Shown: one piece after another, positions 46,805 through 55,057 of the stretch
Layout: every line of letters begins with the position of its first letter
Position numbering within the stretch: position 1 is the stretch's first letter
NCBI RefSeq assembly: GCF_020400655.1
Contig: NZ_JAINRC010000002.1
Span: 186,001 to 250,000, forward strand
Length of the DNA: 64,000 nucleotides
DNA from: Streptomyces spinosus
Lineage (GTDB): Bacteria; Actinomycetota; Actinomycetes; Streptomycetales; Streptomycetaceae
Reading direction: 5' to 3'
The notes under the pieces: generated by a model
What the model saw: the letters and a program-made list of their open reading frames with translations, nothing else
Databases searched by the model: none
Told to the model about the DNA's origin: nothing
Translations under genes and position numbers: made by a program

Positions 46805-48267
46805 CGTCCCCCCGCCCCAGGCCCTCCCGGGGGAACCCCGTACGCACACGCGTCCTCGCCGTCGCGCTCGCCGGCGCGCTGGCCCCGCTCGCCCTGGCCG
46901 TGCCCGCCGCCCACGCGGCCCCGGCCGCCGCCCCGTACGACTTCAACGGCGACGGCCGCGCCGACCTCGCGATCGGCGCCCCCGACGCGACCGTCGGCGG
47001 CCGGTCCAAGGCCGGTGCCGTCTCGGTCGTCTACGGCAGCCCCACCGGGCTGAGGACGGCCACCCGCACCCTGATCACCCAGAACAGGGCCGGCGTGCCC
47101 GGCACCGCCGAGGCGGGCGACGCCTTCGGCAGCGCCGTCGCCTCCGCCGACCTGGACAAGGACGGCTACGCCGACCTGCTGATCGGCGCGCCCGGCGAGG
47201 ACGTCGACGGCGACACCAACGGCGGCACGGTGGTCGTCGTCTGGGGCGGCCGGTCCGGTCTCTCCGGCTCCCGCACCATCGTCGACTACGGGAAGCAGGA
47301 GACGGACCGGTACGGGCAGGCCCTGGCCGTGGGCGACATCGACGGTGACGGCGACCTCGACGTCGTGGTCGGTTCCACCGGCACCGCCGCCCTGAGCTTC
47401 GTCAGCGGCCCCGTCACCCGGACCGGCTCCTTCCAGGGCGGGTCGGGCGCGGGCTTCCCCGCCCCCTACTCCCCGTCGTACGGCGTCACCTCCGTCTCCG
47501 CCGGGCAGGTCTCCCCCGCCTGGTCCACCAGCCTGGTGGTGCACGGCCGGCAGCCCCGCACCGGCGCCGCCGTCACCCACCTGGTCACCGACCCGTCCAT
47601 CGGCAACTTCACCGACTGGTGGCAGGAGCTGCCCGCCGGCACCGTCTCGGCGATCGGCGACATCGACGAGGACGGGTACGCCGACATCGCCGTCGGCAAC
47701 CCGGCCGAGCCCTCCGCCGACCCGGCGGGAGCCAAGGGCGGCAGGGTCACCGTCGTCTACGGCGGACCGGGCGGCGAGGACACCTCCCGCGCCCCGCTGG
47801 TCCTCACCCAGGACACGCCGGGCGTACCGGGCGCGGCCGAGACCGGCGACGCGTTCGGCGGCGGCGTCTTCCTGGGCGACGTCGACGGCGACGGGTTCCA
47901 GGACCTGGCGGTCGGTGCGCCCGGCGAGGACTCCGGCGCCGGATCGGTCACCCTCCTGCGGGGCACCGCCCACGGGCTGACGACCAAGGGCGCGGTGTCG
48001 TACACCCAGAACACCGCGGGCGTCCCCGGCGCCGCCGAGAAGGGCGACCGCTTCGGCGCCCGGGTCCTGCTCGCCGACCACTCCGGTGACCACCGTGCCG
48101 AGCTGACCGTGGCGGGCCCCGGCGAGAACGCGGCCGACGGCGCCGTCTGGTCGCTGCGCGGCGCCTCCACCGGGCCGACGACGGCCGGGGCGCTCTCCTT
48201 CGGCCCGTCGGCCACCGGGGTCTCCACGGCGGGCACCCCGCGGTTCGGCTCGGTCCTCGGCACCTGA
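46801..48267 (+). CDS. Secreted FG-GAP repeat protein (copy 3 of 3)
   Basis: 488 residues from a GTG at 46801 that overlaps the previous stop (GTGA). The signal region starts after a basic Pro/Arg leader, with hydrophobic VLAVALAGALAPLALAVPAAHA. FG-GAP blades follow with DFNGDGRAD, DLDKDGYAD, DIDGDGDLD, DIDEDGYAD and DVDGDGFQD; the last blade has DHSGDHRAE. Like copy 1 it ends with a TAGTPRFGSV-type tail, so copies 1 and 3 share their C-terminus while copy 2 differs. Confidence 0.9.
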   Translation: MTSPRPRPSRGNPVRTRVLAVALAGALAPLALAVPAAHAAPAAAPYDFNGDGRADLAIGAPDATVGGRSKAGAVSVVYGSPTGLRTATRTLITQNRAGVPGTAEAGDAFGSAVASADLDKDGYADLLIGAPGEDVDGDTNGGTVVVVWGGRSGLSGSRTIVDYGKQETDRYGQALAVGDIDGDGDLDVVVGSTGTAALSFVSGPVTRTGSFQGGSGAGFPAPYSPSYGVTSVSAGQVSPAWSTSLVVHGRQPRTGAAVTHLVTDPSIGNFTDWWQELPAGTVSAIGDIDEDGYADIAVGNPAEPSADPAGAKGGRVTVVYGGPGGEDTSRAPLVLTQDTPGVPGAAETGDAFGGGVFLGDVDGDGFQDLAVGAPGEDSGAGSVTLLRGTAHGLTTKGAVSYTQNTAGVPGAAEKGDRFGARVLLADHSGDHRAELTVAGPGENAADGAVWSLRGASTGPTTAGALSFGPSATGVSTAGTPRFGSVLGT

Positions 48268-48426
48268 CGCCGCACGGCACCACCGAGGACACCTGGGGGG
48301 AACCCTGGTCGGACCCTGAACCGCCCCCTGACGCCCCCTTAGGGGATGTCACAGGTCGGCCGCAAAGCCGGGCCCGGACCGCCGGGCCCGGCACGCCGGA
48401 CCTCAGGACCAGGTACGTTCGTTGAC

Positions 48427-49389
48427 GTGGCTGGATTCAGGATCGGACGCGGGGGCCGGGACAACCGCACCCCCCAAGGACAGCAGGCGCCGCAGGGGCC
48501 GTCGTACGGGCACGGGCAGGGACACGGGCCCGCCAGGCCCGGGGGGCCGTCGTACGGACGGCCGGGCCCCTCCGCTCCCACGGGCCCCTCGTACGGCTAC
48601 CCGCCGGCGCCGCAGCCGCCGTACCAGCGGCAGGGGCAGCCGTACGGGTACCCGGGGCCGGCCGACGACGGACCGGAGTACTTCGGCGACGGCGGCCACC
48701 ACCCGGGCGCCGGCCCCGGCGCGCACGACCCCTACGCGGCCAACAACCCGGGCCACACCCAGGCCTTCTCGGTCGACGAGGCCGCCGGCTACACCCAGGG
48801 CGCGACCTACCAGGCGGGCTCCGCCACCGCGCCCGCCGCGCCGCTCGGCCCGCCCCTGCACTGGAAGGAACTGCTGAAGGGGATAGTCCTGTCCCCGAAC
48901 GACACCTTCCTGCGCATGCGGGACTACACGATGTGGGCGCCCGCCCTCGTCGTGACCTTCCTCTACGGCCTGCTCGCGGTCTTCGGCTTCGACGGCGCCC
49001 GCCAGGACGCGATCAGCGCGACCCTGTCCAACGCGGTGCCGATCGTGCTGATCACGGCGGTCGTGATGGTTCTCGGCCTGTTCGTCCTGGGCGTGGTCAC
49101 CCACACCATGGCCCGCCAGCTCGGCGGCGACGGCGCCTGGCAGCCCACGGTGGGCCTGTCCATGCTGATCACGGCCCTCACGGACGCGCCCCGCCTGGTC
49201 GTCGCCATGTTCTTCGGCGGCGACGCCGGCTTCGTCCAGCTCCTGGGCTGGGCCACCTGGATCGGCGCGGGCGCCCTGCTGACCCTGATGGTGTCCCGCT
49301 CCCACGACCTGCCGTGGCCGAGGGCGCTGGGCGCGTCGGCGATCCAGCTGATCGCGCTGCTGTCGATCGTGAAGCTCGGCACGTTCTGA
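48427..49389 (+). CDS. Yip1-like membrane protein with proline-rich cytoplasmic lead
   Basis: 320 residues if it starts at the GTG at 48427 (VAGFRIGRGGRDN). An ATG at 48346 would add 27 Pro/Gly-rich residues and cannot be excluded. Residues 1-150 are Gly/Pro/Tyr/Gln-rich and probably disordered. Residues 160-320 have five hydrophobic helices in the Yip1 pattern, with LLKGIVLSPNDTFLRMRDY before the first. Actinobacterial Yip1-domain proteins have no defined function. A strong hairpin ends the transcript. Confidence 0.85.
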   Translation: MAGFRIGRGGRDNRTPQGQQAPQGPSYGHGQGHGPARPGGPSYGRPGPSAPTGPSYGYPPAPQPPYQRQGQPYGYPGPADDGPEYFGDGGHHPGAGPGAHDPYAANNPGHTQAFSVDEAAGYTQGATYQAGSATAPAAPLGPPLHWKELLKGIVLSPNDTFLRMRDYTMWAPALVVTFLYGLLAVFGFDGARQDAISATLSNAVPIVLITAVVMVLGLFVLGVVTHTMARQLGGDGAWQPTVGLSMLITALTDAPRLVVAMFFGGDAGFVQLLGWATWIGAGALLTLMVSRSHDLPWPRALGASAIQLIALLSIVKLGTF

Positions 49390-49398
49390 CCGCGGACG

Positions 49399-49438
49399 CG
49401 CGAAGGGCCCCCGGCGGGAAAGCCAGGGGCCCTTCGCG
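49399..49438. terminator. Bidirectional terminator
   Basis: Perfect 13-pair stem (49399-49411 with 49426-49438) and a 14-base loop between the convergent Yip1-like and phosphoribosyltransferase genes. Confidence 0.88.
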
Positions 49439-49454
49439 TTGCCCGTACCGGCGA

Positions 49455-49958
49455 TCAGGCGTCCAGAACCTGCCCCGCCCGCTTCACCACGGGAGGCAAG
49501 ACACTCCACGGAAAGTTGATCCAGTCGTCGGTCCGCTTCCACACGTACTCGCACTTCACGAGGGAGTGGGACTTCTCGTAGATCACGGCGGAGCGCACCT
49601 CGGCGACGGTGTCGAGGCAGAAGTCGCGGACCAGCTTCAGGGTCTTGCCGGTGTCGGCGACGTCGTCGGTGATCAGGACCTTCTTGTCGGAGAAGTCGAT
49701 CACGTTGGGAACGGGCGCGAGCATGACCGGCATTTCGAGGGTCGTCCCCACCCCGGTGTAGAACTCCACGTTCACCAGGTGGATGTTCTTGCAGTCGAGG
49801 GCGTAGGCGAGGCCGCCCGCGACGAAGACACCCCCGCGCGCGATGCTGAGCACGATGTCGGGCTCGTACCCGTCGTCGGCGATGGTCTGCGCCAGCTCGC
49901 GGACGGCCGTCCCGAACCGCTCGTAGGTCAGGTTCTCCCGCACGTCTGCGCTGCTCAT
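49455..49958 (-). CDS. Purine-type phosphoribosyltransferase
   Basis: 167 residues from the ATG at 49958 (MSSADVREN). PRTase fold: LSIARGGVFVAGGLA near the active site and the PRPP motif VLITDDVADTGKTL. The C-terminal segment WKRTDDWINFPWSVLPPV is typical of the xanthine/guanine-type group (Gpt-like), which salvages purine bases. It is 13 bases after dcd on the same strand, so the two probably form a nucleotide-metabolism operon. Confidence 0.9.
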   Translation of the reverse strand: MSSADVRENLTYERFGTAVRELAQTIADDGYEPDIVLSIARGGVFVAGGLAYALDCKNIHLVNVEFYTGVGTTLEMPVMLAPVPNVIDFSDKKVLITDDVADTGKTLKLVRDFCLDTVAEVRSAVIYEKSHSLVKCEYVWKRTDDWINFPWSVLPPVVKRAGQVLDA

Positions 49959-49971
49959 GCTGTCGTCGCCC

Positions 49972-50547
49972 TCACACCTGGGTCCGATGGAAATTGAGGT
50001 AGGACCGCGAGGCGGTCGGCCCGCGCTGTCCCTGGTACCGGGAGCCGTAGCGCTCACTGCCGTACGGCGACTCGGCTGGCGAGGTCAGCCGGAACATGCA
50101 CAGCTGCCCGATTTTCATCCCCGGCCACAGCTTGATGGGGAGCGTGGCGAGGTTCGACAGCTCCAGGGTGACGTGCCCGCTGAACCCCGGGTCGATGAAC
50201 CCGGCGGTCGAGTGGGTGACCAGCCCGAGCCGTCCGAGGGAGCTCTTGCCCTCCAGCCGGGAGGCGAGATCGTCGGGAAGCGTGATCACCTCGTACGTGG
50301 AGGCGAGCACGAACTCCCCGGGGTGCAGGATGAACGGCTCGTCGCCCTCCGGCTCCACCAGCCGGGTCAGGTCGGCCTGCTCGACGGAGGGGTCGATGTG
50401 GGGGTACCGGTGATTCTCGAACACCCGGAAGTACCGGTCCAGCCGGACGTCGATGCTCGACGGCTGCACCATGGTTTCGTCGTAGGGATCGATCCGTACC
50501 CGCCCGGCGTCGATCTCGGCCCGGATGTCCTTGTCTGAGAGAAGCAC
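49972..50547 (-). CDS. dcd: dCTP deaminase
   Basis: 191 residues, GTG start at 50547 ([11 protein letters not shown]). It converts dCTP to dUTP (or directly to dUMP in bifunctional members). Motifs: [27 protein letters not shown] with the catalytic Glu further in [21 protein letters not shown]. Full length. It is followed by the phosphoribosyltransferase. Confidence 0.97.
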   Translation of the reverse strand: MLLSDKDIRAEIDAGRVRIDPYDETMVQPSSIDVRLDRYFRVFENHRYPHIDPSVEQADLTRLVEPEGDEPFILHPGEFVLASTYEVITLPDDLASRLEGKSSLGRLGLVTHSTAGFIDPGFSGHVTLELSNLATLPIKLWPGMKIGQLCMFRLTSPAESPYGSERYGSRYQGQRGPTASRSYLNFHRTQV

Positions 50548-50648
50548 GTAGCGAGGATACGCAAGGCGTGCGGAGCCGTCGCAATCGCGACGTCTCCGCA
50601 CGCCCGCTGTCACACGCCGACTACAGCCGGTCCTCTCCCGCCGCGCCC

Positions 50649-50807
50649 TTACCTCTTCTGCAGGACGACGGGGACCGCGCTGCGGAGCCGGGCACACCGC
50701 GGACACCGCACGAGCCGGCCGGGGCCGAGCCGCTCGGCCTTCTGCATCGGGAACGAAGCGGTGCTGAAGACGTGCCCGTCCGCGCATCGGACGACGGTGC
50801 GTTCCAT
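50649..50807 (-). CDS. Small zinc-ribbon-like protein
   Basis: 52 residues from the ATG at 50807 (MERTVV). One CADGH in the N-terminal half and CPRC in the C-terminal half could chelate one zinc. The sequence is basic ([13 protein letters not shown]) and could bind nucleic acid. It is short, but similar actinobacterial small proteins start in the same way. Function unknown. Confidence 0.6.
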   Translation of the reverse strand: MERTVVRCADGHVFSTASFPMQKAERLGPGRLVRCPRCARLRSAVPVVLQKR

Positions 50808-51079
50808 CAAGTCCCTCAAGTCCCTTCCCCAGGAGCCTCGTCCGGCGTTGCTGCCCGGACGACAGAGGCACATTACGGGATCAAAGAGACGACTCTCCAG
50901 GCGGCACTCCGGCCCCACCGGACCCGCCCACGGTACGCCCCAACTCCAGCCGCCCGCAGCCGGTTACCCCGCCGGAGCCGACCCAACCCTCCGGACTCCG
51001 GACACCGGGGCCCGATGATGATGTAGAGTGAGCGAGCGTCCGGACACCGGACCCTCCGGGGCCGTTCCGTCCGTATTAC

Positions 51080-51150
51080 GCGGGTGTAGTTTAATGGTAG
51101 AACATCAGCTTCCCAAGCTGAGAGCGCGAGTTCGATTCTCGTCACCCGCT
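51080..51150 (+). tRNA. tRNA-Gly (anticodon CCC)
   Basis: 71-base cloverleaf: acceptor GCGGGTG/CACCCGC, D-arm GTTTAATGGTAGAAC, anticodon stem TCAGC/GCTGA around loop TTCCCAA (anticodon CCC), T-arm GCGAG-TTCGATT-CTCGT, discriminator T and no encoded CCA. It is followed by a 10-pair hairpin at 51158-51184. Its 3' part recurs downstream as integration scars. Confidence 0.97.
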
Positions 51151-51151
51151 C
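51108..51151 (+). repeat. Attachment-site copy 1 (inside tRNA-Gly)
   Basis: The anticodon-arm-to-3'-end part of tRNA-Gly (44 bases) matches 52862-52905 at 42 positions. The differences are G51130 versus A52884 and T51136 versus C52890. This is the usual attB/attL arrangement for tRNA-targeting integrases. Confidence 0.8.
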
Positions 51152-51157
51152 TGCGAG

Positions 51158-51184
51158 AAACCCCAGGTCAGTGGCCTGGGGTTT
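51158..51184 (+). terminator. Terminator of tRNA-Gly
   Basis: AAACCCCAGG paired with CCTGGGGTTT, 7-base loop, ending in GTTTGTCTGTTG. A second hairpin CAAGAGCG/CGCTCTTG follows at about 51195-51215. Confidence 0.85.
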
Positions 51185-51304
51185 GTCTGTTGTCAAGAGC
51201 GGGCGCCGCTCTTGACCATCCATGAGCGAGACACCGGCCCAGCCCGCCATCAGCCAGAACCGGTAGGCCGGTTTGTGCCGGCTCGCTCCTCGTAGTCCCC
51301 CACC

Positions 51305-51760
51305 GTGAAGATGACCGCCGACACCGTTTTGATCACCGGTGTGCCTCGGGTATCGGTCTCGGACTGGCCCTGCGCCCGCACGAGGCCGTAGGCCGGCAAC
51401 AAGGTGATCGTGGCCGGGCGGCGCAGGGAACTGGTGGACCGCATCACGGCCGAGCACCCGGGTATCGAGGCGATCGTTCTGGACGTCACCGACCCGGTGT
51501 CGATCACGCGGGCCGCCGAGGCGGTTCGGGCCGGCCGTCCGGAGCTGAACGTGCCGGTCGGGCATCATGCTGGCGGAGAACCTCTTCGATACGGCCCCTC
51601 TGCCGGTCGCCGAGGACCACGTCGCCGTCAACCTGCACGATCCGTATGACGTACGCCTACCTGCGCCTGGATCGAAGTGGCCCCGCCGGGCGTGCGCGCG
51701 ACTCTGTTTGGCCGGCAGGACAGCGAGCAACCCGCGTTCGAAGACACAGTCGAGATAGCG
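51305..51760 (+). pseudogene. Broken short-chain dehydrogenase/reductase gene (DltE-like)
   Basis: Pieces of one SDR are spread over three frames. TADTVLITG lies near 51311, and GLGLALR at about 51350 in another frame. Then VIVAGRRRELVDRITAEHPG, LDVTDPVSITRAAEAV and PELNV run from 51404. HHAG(IML)AENLFDTAPL (around 51560-51600) and finally APPGVRATLFGRQDSEQPAFED (about 51680-51745) follow in other frames. Frameshifts and deletions make it non-functional. It lies between the two tRNA-derived repeats and was probably carried by the integrated element. Confidence 0.75.
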
Positions 51761-51927
51761 AGAGTCCTTGCTCTGTGGGGCCACATCATTGGGCGACCAC
51801 GAGCCGAGCTGCCTCGGCGAGGCTCTCACCGAAGACGCCGCCAGGCGCGCCGTACACGTCAAGTGACGCTTCAGGCCTCGATGGCCGACCTCGCAAGTTC
51901 CCGTCCGCAGCCTGTGGAAAAAGCACC

Positions 51928-52338
51928 TCAGGCGATGTCGTGGACATTGTGCTGGAGCAGATCGGTTGCGTGCCGGGCGATGGCCCGGTAGTCGGCATCG
52001 TCGTGAAGGACAGCCAGGCCGTGGTGGGCGGCGGTGGCGGCGATGACGAGGTCCACCGCCGAGGCGCTGCGATGCTCCCCGGCCTGGGCCATACGGTGTT
52101 GCACCGCGCTGACCCAACGCTCCGCGTTCTTCGGCACCGGCACGTCGGGATAGAGGTCGGCGAACATCTCCGCGATCTCGTCGTACTCACGGCCGTTCCG
52201 GGCGCTGTACAGGAACTCGGTTCGCTGCACGTAGCAGGATGCGATGGCACCGGCGTCGATCGCGTCGTACCAGGCCGACTGCAGTTTTGGTTCGCGGAGC
52301 AGCCGGACCAGGCCGGAGGTATGGAGCAAGTAGATCAC
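51928..52338 (-). CDS. vapC: VapC-type PIN-domain toxin with altered catalytic residue
   Basis: 136 residues from the GTG at 52338, overlapping the vapB stop by four bases. PIN domain RNases need three or four acidic residues to hold Mg2+. Here the first is changed: the start reads VIYLLHTSGLVRLL where VIYLLDTSALVRLL is normal, so Asp6 is His. The others are intact: Glu41 (QRTEF), Asp96 (SAVDLVIA) and Asp114 (LHDDADY). The toxin may be inactive or weakened, which fits a decaying island. The reading is clear on the sequence given; a sequencing error seems unlikely because two nearby codons differ (GAT to CAT, GCC to GGC). Confidence 0.85.
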   Translation of the reverse strand: MIYLLHTSGLVRLLREPKLQSAWYDAIDAGAIASCYVQRTEFLYSARNGREYDEIAEMFADLYPDVPVPKNAERWVSAVQHRMAQAGEHRSASAVDLVIAATAAHHGLAVLHDDADYRAIARHATDLLQHNVHDIA

Positions 52339-52556
52339 CGGCTGTGCTTCTCCGCCCGGTGCAGACGCTCGGCGTCCTCGACGGCACCCCACTCACGCGC
52401 GCGCTCGAAGTGACGGCTGATGCGCGCCGCACGCTCCTGCTGTTCGGCGTAGAAGTGCAGAGCCAGGTCGACCGCCTCCTTCTTGGTCCTGACCTTGGCC
52501 AGAGCCATGGCACGCTCCAGGGCGTCATCGTCGATGTCGATCTGGGTCACAGACAT
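52335..52556 (-). CDS. vapB: VapB-type antitoxin
   Basis: 73 residues. The N-terminal DNA-binding part (MSVTQIDIDDDALERAMALAK then TKKEAVDLALHFYAE) is a ribbon-helix-helix-like dimerisation domain as in VapB antitoxins. The C-terminal part (AREWGAVEDAERLHRAEKH) should occupy the toxin groove. GGAGGCGCT precedes the ATG at 52556. A clear inverted repeat upstream is the probable operator for autoregulation. Coupled to vapC by a GTGA overlap. Confidence 0.88.
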   Translation of the reverse strand: MSVTQIDIDDDALERAMALAKVRTKKEAVDLALHFYAEQQERAARISRHFERAREWGAVEDAERLHRAEKHSR

Positions 52557-52573
52557 ACGAGCGCCTCCTACGC

Positions 52574-52613
52574 AATGTTGGTGATGTACATAGAGGAATA
52601 TGTCACCAACATT
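52574..52613. promoter_or_regulatory. Inverted-repeat operator upstream of vapB
   Basis: Perfect 11-base arms AATGTTGGTGA (52574-52584) and TCACCAACATT (52603-52613) with an A/T-rich 18-base spacer. It lies 18 bases before the vapB start, as expected for a VapBC-bound site. Confidence 0.75.
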
Positions 52614-52861
52614 GGCGATGCCACATCCGAACGTCGATGCGCAGTCGCGACGGAACTCCGGGTCAGCCCGGCGCGCGATGCCCGCCGGCCGGCGCGAAGC
52701 GCCACGCGGCCTACAGCTCGCCAGATGGTGGCCCCCATGCCCAGAGCGTGCCCGCAGGTACGGACAACCACGGTCAACACAGGTGCGAACAAGCCCGCAC
52801 AGCGGTGCCGACATGATGAATCCGCGCAGGTCAGCAGTCATTCGCTCACCCAAGCGCCGTC

Positions 52862-52905
52862 GCTTCCCAAGCTGAGAGCGCGAATTCGACTCTCGTCACC
52901 CGCTC
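52862..52905 (+). repeat. Attachment-site copy 2 (partial tRNA-Gly)
   Basis: 42 of 44 bases match 51108-51151. The 5' part of the tRNA is absent, so this is not a functional tRNA gene; the G-to-A change also breaks a T-stem pair. A hairpin at 52917-52935 (CCCAGGTC/GACCTGGG) follows, echoing the real tRNA terminator. Together with copy 1 it brackets a 1.75 kb element. Confidence 0.85.
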
Positions 52906-53193
52906 CATGATCAAGACCCAGGTCAGCGACCTGGGCCTTGTTGTTGTGCGCGGTGATCACTCGCCACGTGCCAGATTCGAGCTGGTAGATCAGCGCGGCC
53001 CTCCGCCCGCCTCCTCCGACCGCCGGTAGCGGCCTGCCCGCCCTCCGGAGGTCGCGCGGCTGACCTGAGCCTCCGGGTCGGGGCCGGCGAGGGATGGCGG
53101 CGGGACACAAGGGCCTCCTGAGAGCTGGTGCAGAGGTCGCGATCCACACCGAACCCAAAAGGCCTTCACCTGTTCAAGCACCCGGCACGCGTG

Positions 53194-53441
53194 TCACCGA
53201 CGCCCCGGGACAGCACCGTCGCTCGTACCGGTGCCGGCCTGGAGGAACGGATCGTCCGAGGTGTCCAGGGCAAGCTGGAAGTAGCCGCCCTGCCACGGCG
53301 TGTAGTCCATGGTGAACGTGCCGTCGTCAGCGGTGTTGAAGCGGCCTTCGTGCGGCGTCGCCGGGCTTCCCGGGCGGCCTGCACCACCGCGGCGTCACTC
53401 GCCGACGAGCCATCCACCCCCACGACGACCAGGCCGCCCAC
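53194..53441 (-). pseudogene. Chimeric remnant: universal-stress-protein start and end of a secreted protein
   Basis: On the minus strand 53441 to about 53350 reads VVVGVDGSSASDAAVVQAARE, the start of a UspA domain. Shortly after, in another frame, NTADDGTFTMDYTPWQGGYF leads to a stop at 53194; that looks like the C-terminus of an Ig-like secreted protein. Neither is complete. The two were joined by deletion or rearrangement. Confidence 0.55.
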
Positions 53442-53826
53442 TGTGCCACCAGCGCTCGCTTCGCTTCCGGTCTCGCACCAGACACTTGAGCCCCCGGCTT
53501 CACGCCGTCCACGCGCCGTCGCCAGCCGGCCGGCGACGAGGAGACGGCGGCACGCTGTGGGACGGAAGTGCGCGGCAGGAAGACCACGCCTACGGAGAGC
53601 AATATCTGGTCCCGTGAAATGAGAAATAGGCGTGGAGTACGGAAAGCATTTCTCGACCGTCCGACGGAACGGAATTATCGACCGTGCAGGGACGATCGCA
53701 CCGTGCTACTGTCGTCGTCAGTTGCAGGTGTGGTTGCCAGAAGGTTTTTCCGACGGCTGCTCATCATGGCGACACGGAATGCGCACACGGCGTATTCCCG
53801 GCACCGCCTCCGAAGGAGAAAACATC
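53442..53826. other. Long leader / promoter region of the cold-shock gene
   Basis: 385 bases. From about 53600 the sequence becomes much more A/T-rich (GAGAAATAGG, GGAATTATCG), consistent with a promoter and the long structured 5' leader usual for cspA-type genes. CGAAGGAGAAAACATC lies directly before the start. No gene is supported on either strand. Confidence 0.55.
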
Positions 53827-54030
53827 ATGGCTACTGGCACTGTGAAGTGGTTCAACGCGGAAAAGGGTTTCGGCTTCATCGAGCAGGACGGCGGCGGCGC
53901 CGACGTCTTCGCCCACTACTCCAACATCGCCACCCAAGGCTTCCGCGAGCTGCTGGAGGGCCAGAAGGTGTCGTTCGACATCGCGCAGGGCCAGAAGGGC
54001 CCGACGGCCGAGAACATCGTTCCCGCCTGA
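53827..54030 (+). CDS. Cold-shock protein (CspA family)
   Basis: 67 residues, single OB-fold. RNP1 motif KGFGFIE and RNP2 DVFAHYS bind single-stranded [19 protein letters not shown] opens the domain. It acts as an RNA chaperone. AAGGAG precedes the ATG by six bases. Ends at a 16-pair hairpin. Its place inside the tRNA-Gly accretion zone, among broken genes, suggests an extra copy brought in horizontally. Confidence 0.97.
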   Translation: MATGTVKWFNAEKGFGFIEQDGGGADVFAHYSNIATQGFRELLEGQKVSFDIAQGQKGPTAENIVPA

Positions 54031-54056
54031 CACACCGGCACCGCCGCACACTTCAC

Positions 54057-54092
54057 AGCCGGGGCCCGCACCTTGGGGTGCGGGCCCCGGCT
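54057..54092 (+). terminator. Terminator of the cold-shock gene
   Basis: Perfect 16-pair stem AGCCGGGGCCCGCACC with its complement, TTGG loop. Confidence 0.9.
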
Positions 54093-54198
54093 CGCGTCTT
54101 TCTCAGGGCTTTCGGCCCTGTCATATTCCGGCCCGTTCTCGCGATTCTGCGCCGCTTATCCGCTGCGCGCGCCGATCCGTCGCGGTGCGGCCGGCTTC

Positions 54199-54570
54199 TC
54201 ACCGGTCGATGTGAATGAGATCACCTACGGTCCAGGCGCTGACGTCCTTGATCGCGACTCGGTACATGCCGCCCGTCTCCGGGATTCCGAGGCTGCCCTG
54301 CACGATCCGGGCGAGATGGAAGTGCAGATGCGTGGGCGCCTCGTCGCCGGGCCGGTTCTCCCGTGGAGCGCGGGCGAAGACGTCCGCGAACGCGCCGAGA
54401 CGGTCCGAGTCCTTCAGGACCTCCGCCACCCGCTCCCTCCACACGGCCTCCGGAGCCAGCCGGCCTGTGATGACGGCACCACCGACGATCACGGTCAGCG
54501 CCATCTGATTGCTCCGCTCGGACTCCACCGCGGCGGAGATGGCGACGAGCAGCTCATCAGGGTTCGACAT
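54199..54570 (-). CDS. GvpU-like gas-vesicle accessory protein
   Basis: 123 residues. The pattern LTVIVGGAVITGRLAP...RERVAEVL, then HLHFHLARIVQG and MYRVAIKDVSAWTVGDLI, resembles Bacillus GvpU as I remember it (VNGAVISG..., then ...GKIAEVDGFFLGKI). GvpU clusters or regulates gas vesicles in Bacillus. The gene faces away from the nearby merR-gvpA-gvpF genes, 487 bases off. The ATG at 54570 is the first sensible start. The similarity is by eye only, so treat the name as tentative. Confidence 0.6.
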   Translation of the reverse strand: MSNPDELLVAISAAVESERSNQMALTVIVGGAVITGRLAPEAVWRERVAEVLKDSDRLGAFADVFARAPRENRPGDEAPTHLHFHLARIVQGSLGIPETGGMYRVAIKDVSAWTVGDLIHIDR

Positions 54571-55057
54571 GACAGCACAGCTTATGCGGTCCACCCGCGC
54601 CCGCTTCTCCCTCCTCCGGAAGAGGTAATCTACTCCGGCCGGGGCAGGTTTCGCTGACGATGTGGGTACGCCTCTTCTCGTAGACGAGGTCGTACGAGAC
54701 CCGCCGGAGACGAGCCGGCGGGTGGATGAACAGGAAGCAGGCACTGGGCGGCTCGCAGGTCGAGGAGCTGTCCGCAGCAGTACCGCCTCATTCAGTGGTC
54801 GGACCGAGAGGAACGGAGGAGCCGACGCCATCAGGATCGCCCGGCCCGAGGGGCACTCGGCCGGGTACCGCAAGGCCCCGGATTGGATGGTGGTCCCCGG
54901 TCACGCAGCTGCGATCCCCCGCTCCGGCCGTCCGGGCCGGGTAGCGGACACAGAAGGCCGGCACAGCAGTACAGCCGGCAGATGGTGTTCAATCCCCTTC
55001 GGGGCCCTGGTGCCGTACGGCGCCAGGGCCCCTAGACGCGTTGCACAGCGAGGTGAC
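54571..55057. other. Intergenic region between gvpU-like and merR genes
   Basis: 487 bases without a supported gene. Two features stand out: a CCTC-TTCTCGTAGAC-GAGG inverted repeat near 54670-54690, and the strong hairpin at 55001-55032 listed separately. Frames on the + strand continue into merR but have poor codon structure upstream of 55058. Confidence 0.5.
55001..55032. terminator. Strong hairpin just upstream of merR
   Basis: GGGGCCCTGGTGCC pairs with GGCGCCAGGGCCCC around GTAC (13 Watson-Crick pairs and one G-U). It ends 26 bases before the merR start. It could be a leftover terminator of a lost gene, an attenuator, or an operator for MerR. Confidence 0.5.

Noticed and set aside
51305..51650. 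Functional short-chain dehydrogenase.
   Set aside because: Recognisable blocks lie in three frames with missing segments.
52862..52906. A second tRNA-Gly gene.
   Set aside because: The 5' half is missing and the T-stem is damaged; it is an integration scar.
54981..55000. A GTTCAATCCCC stretch before merR that looks like a tRNA T-arm.
   Set aside because: No acceptor or anticodon arm can be built around it.
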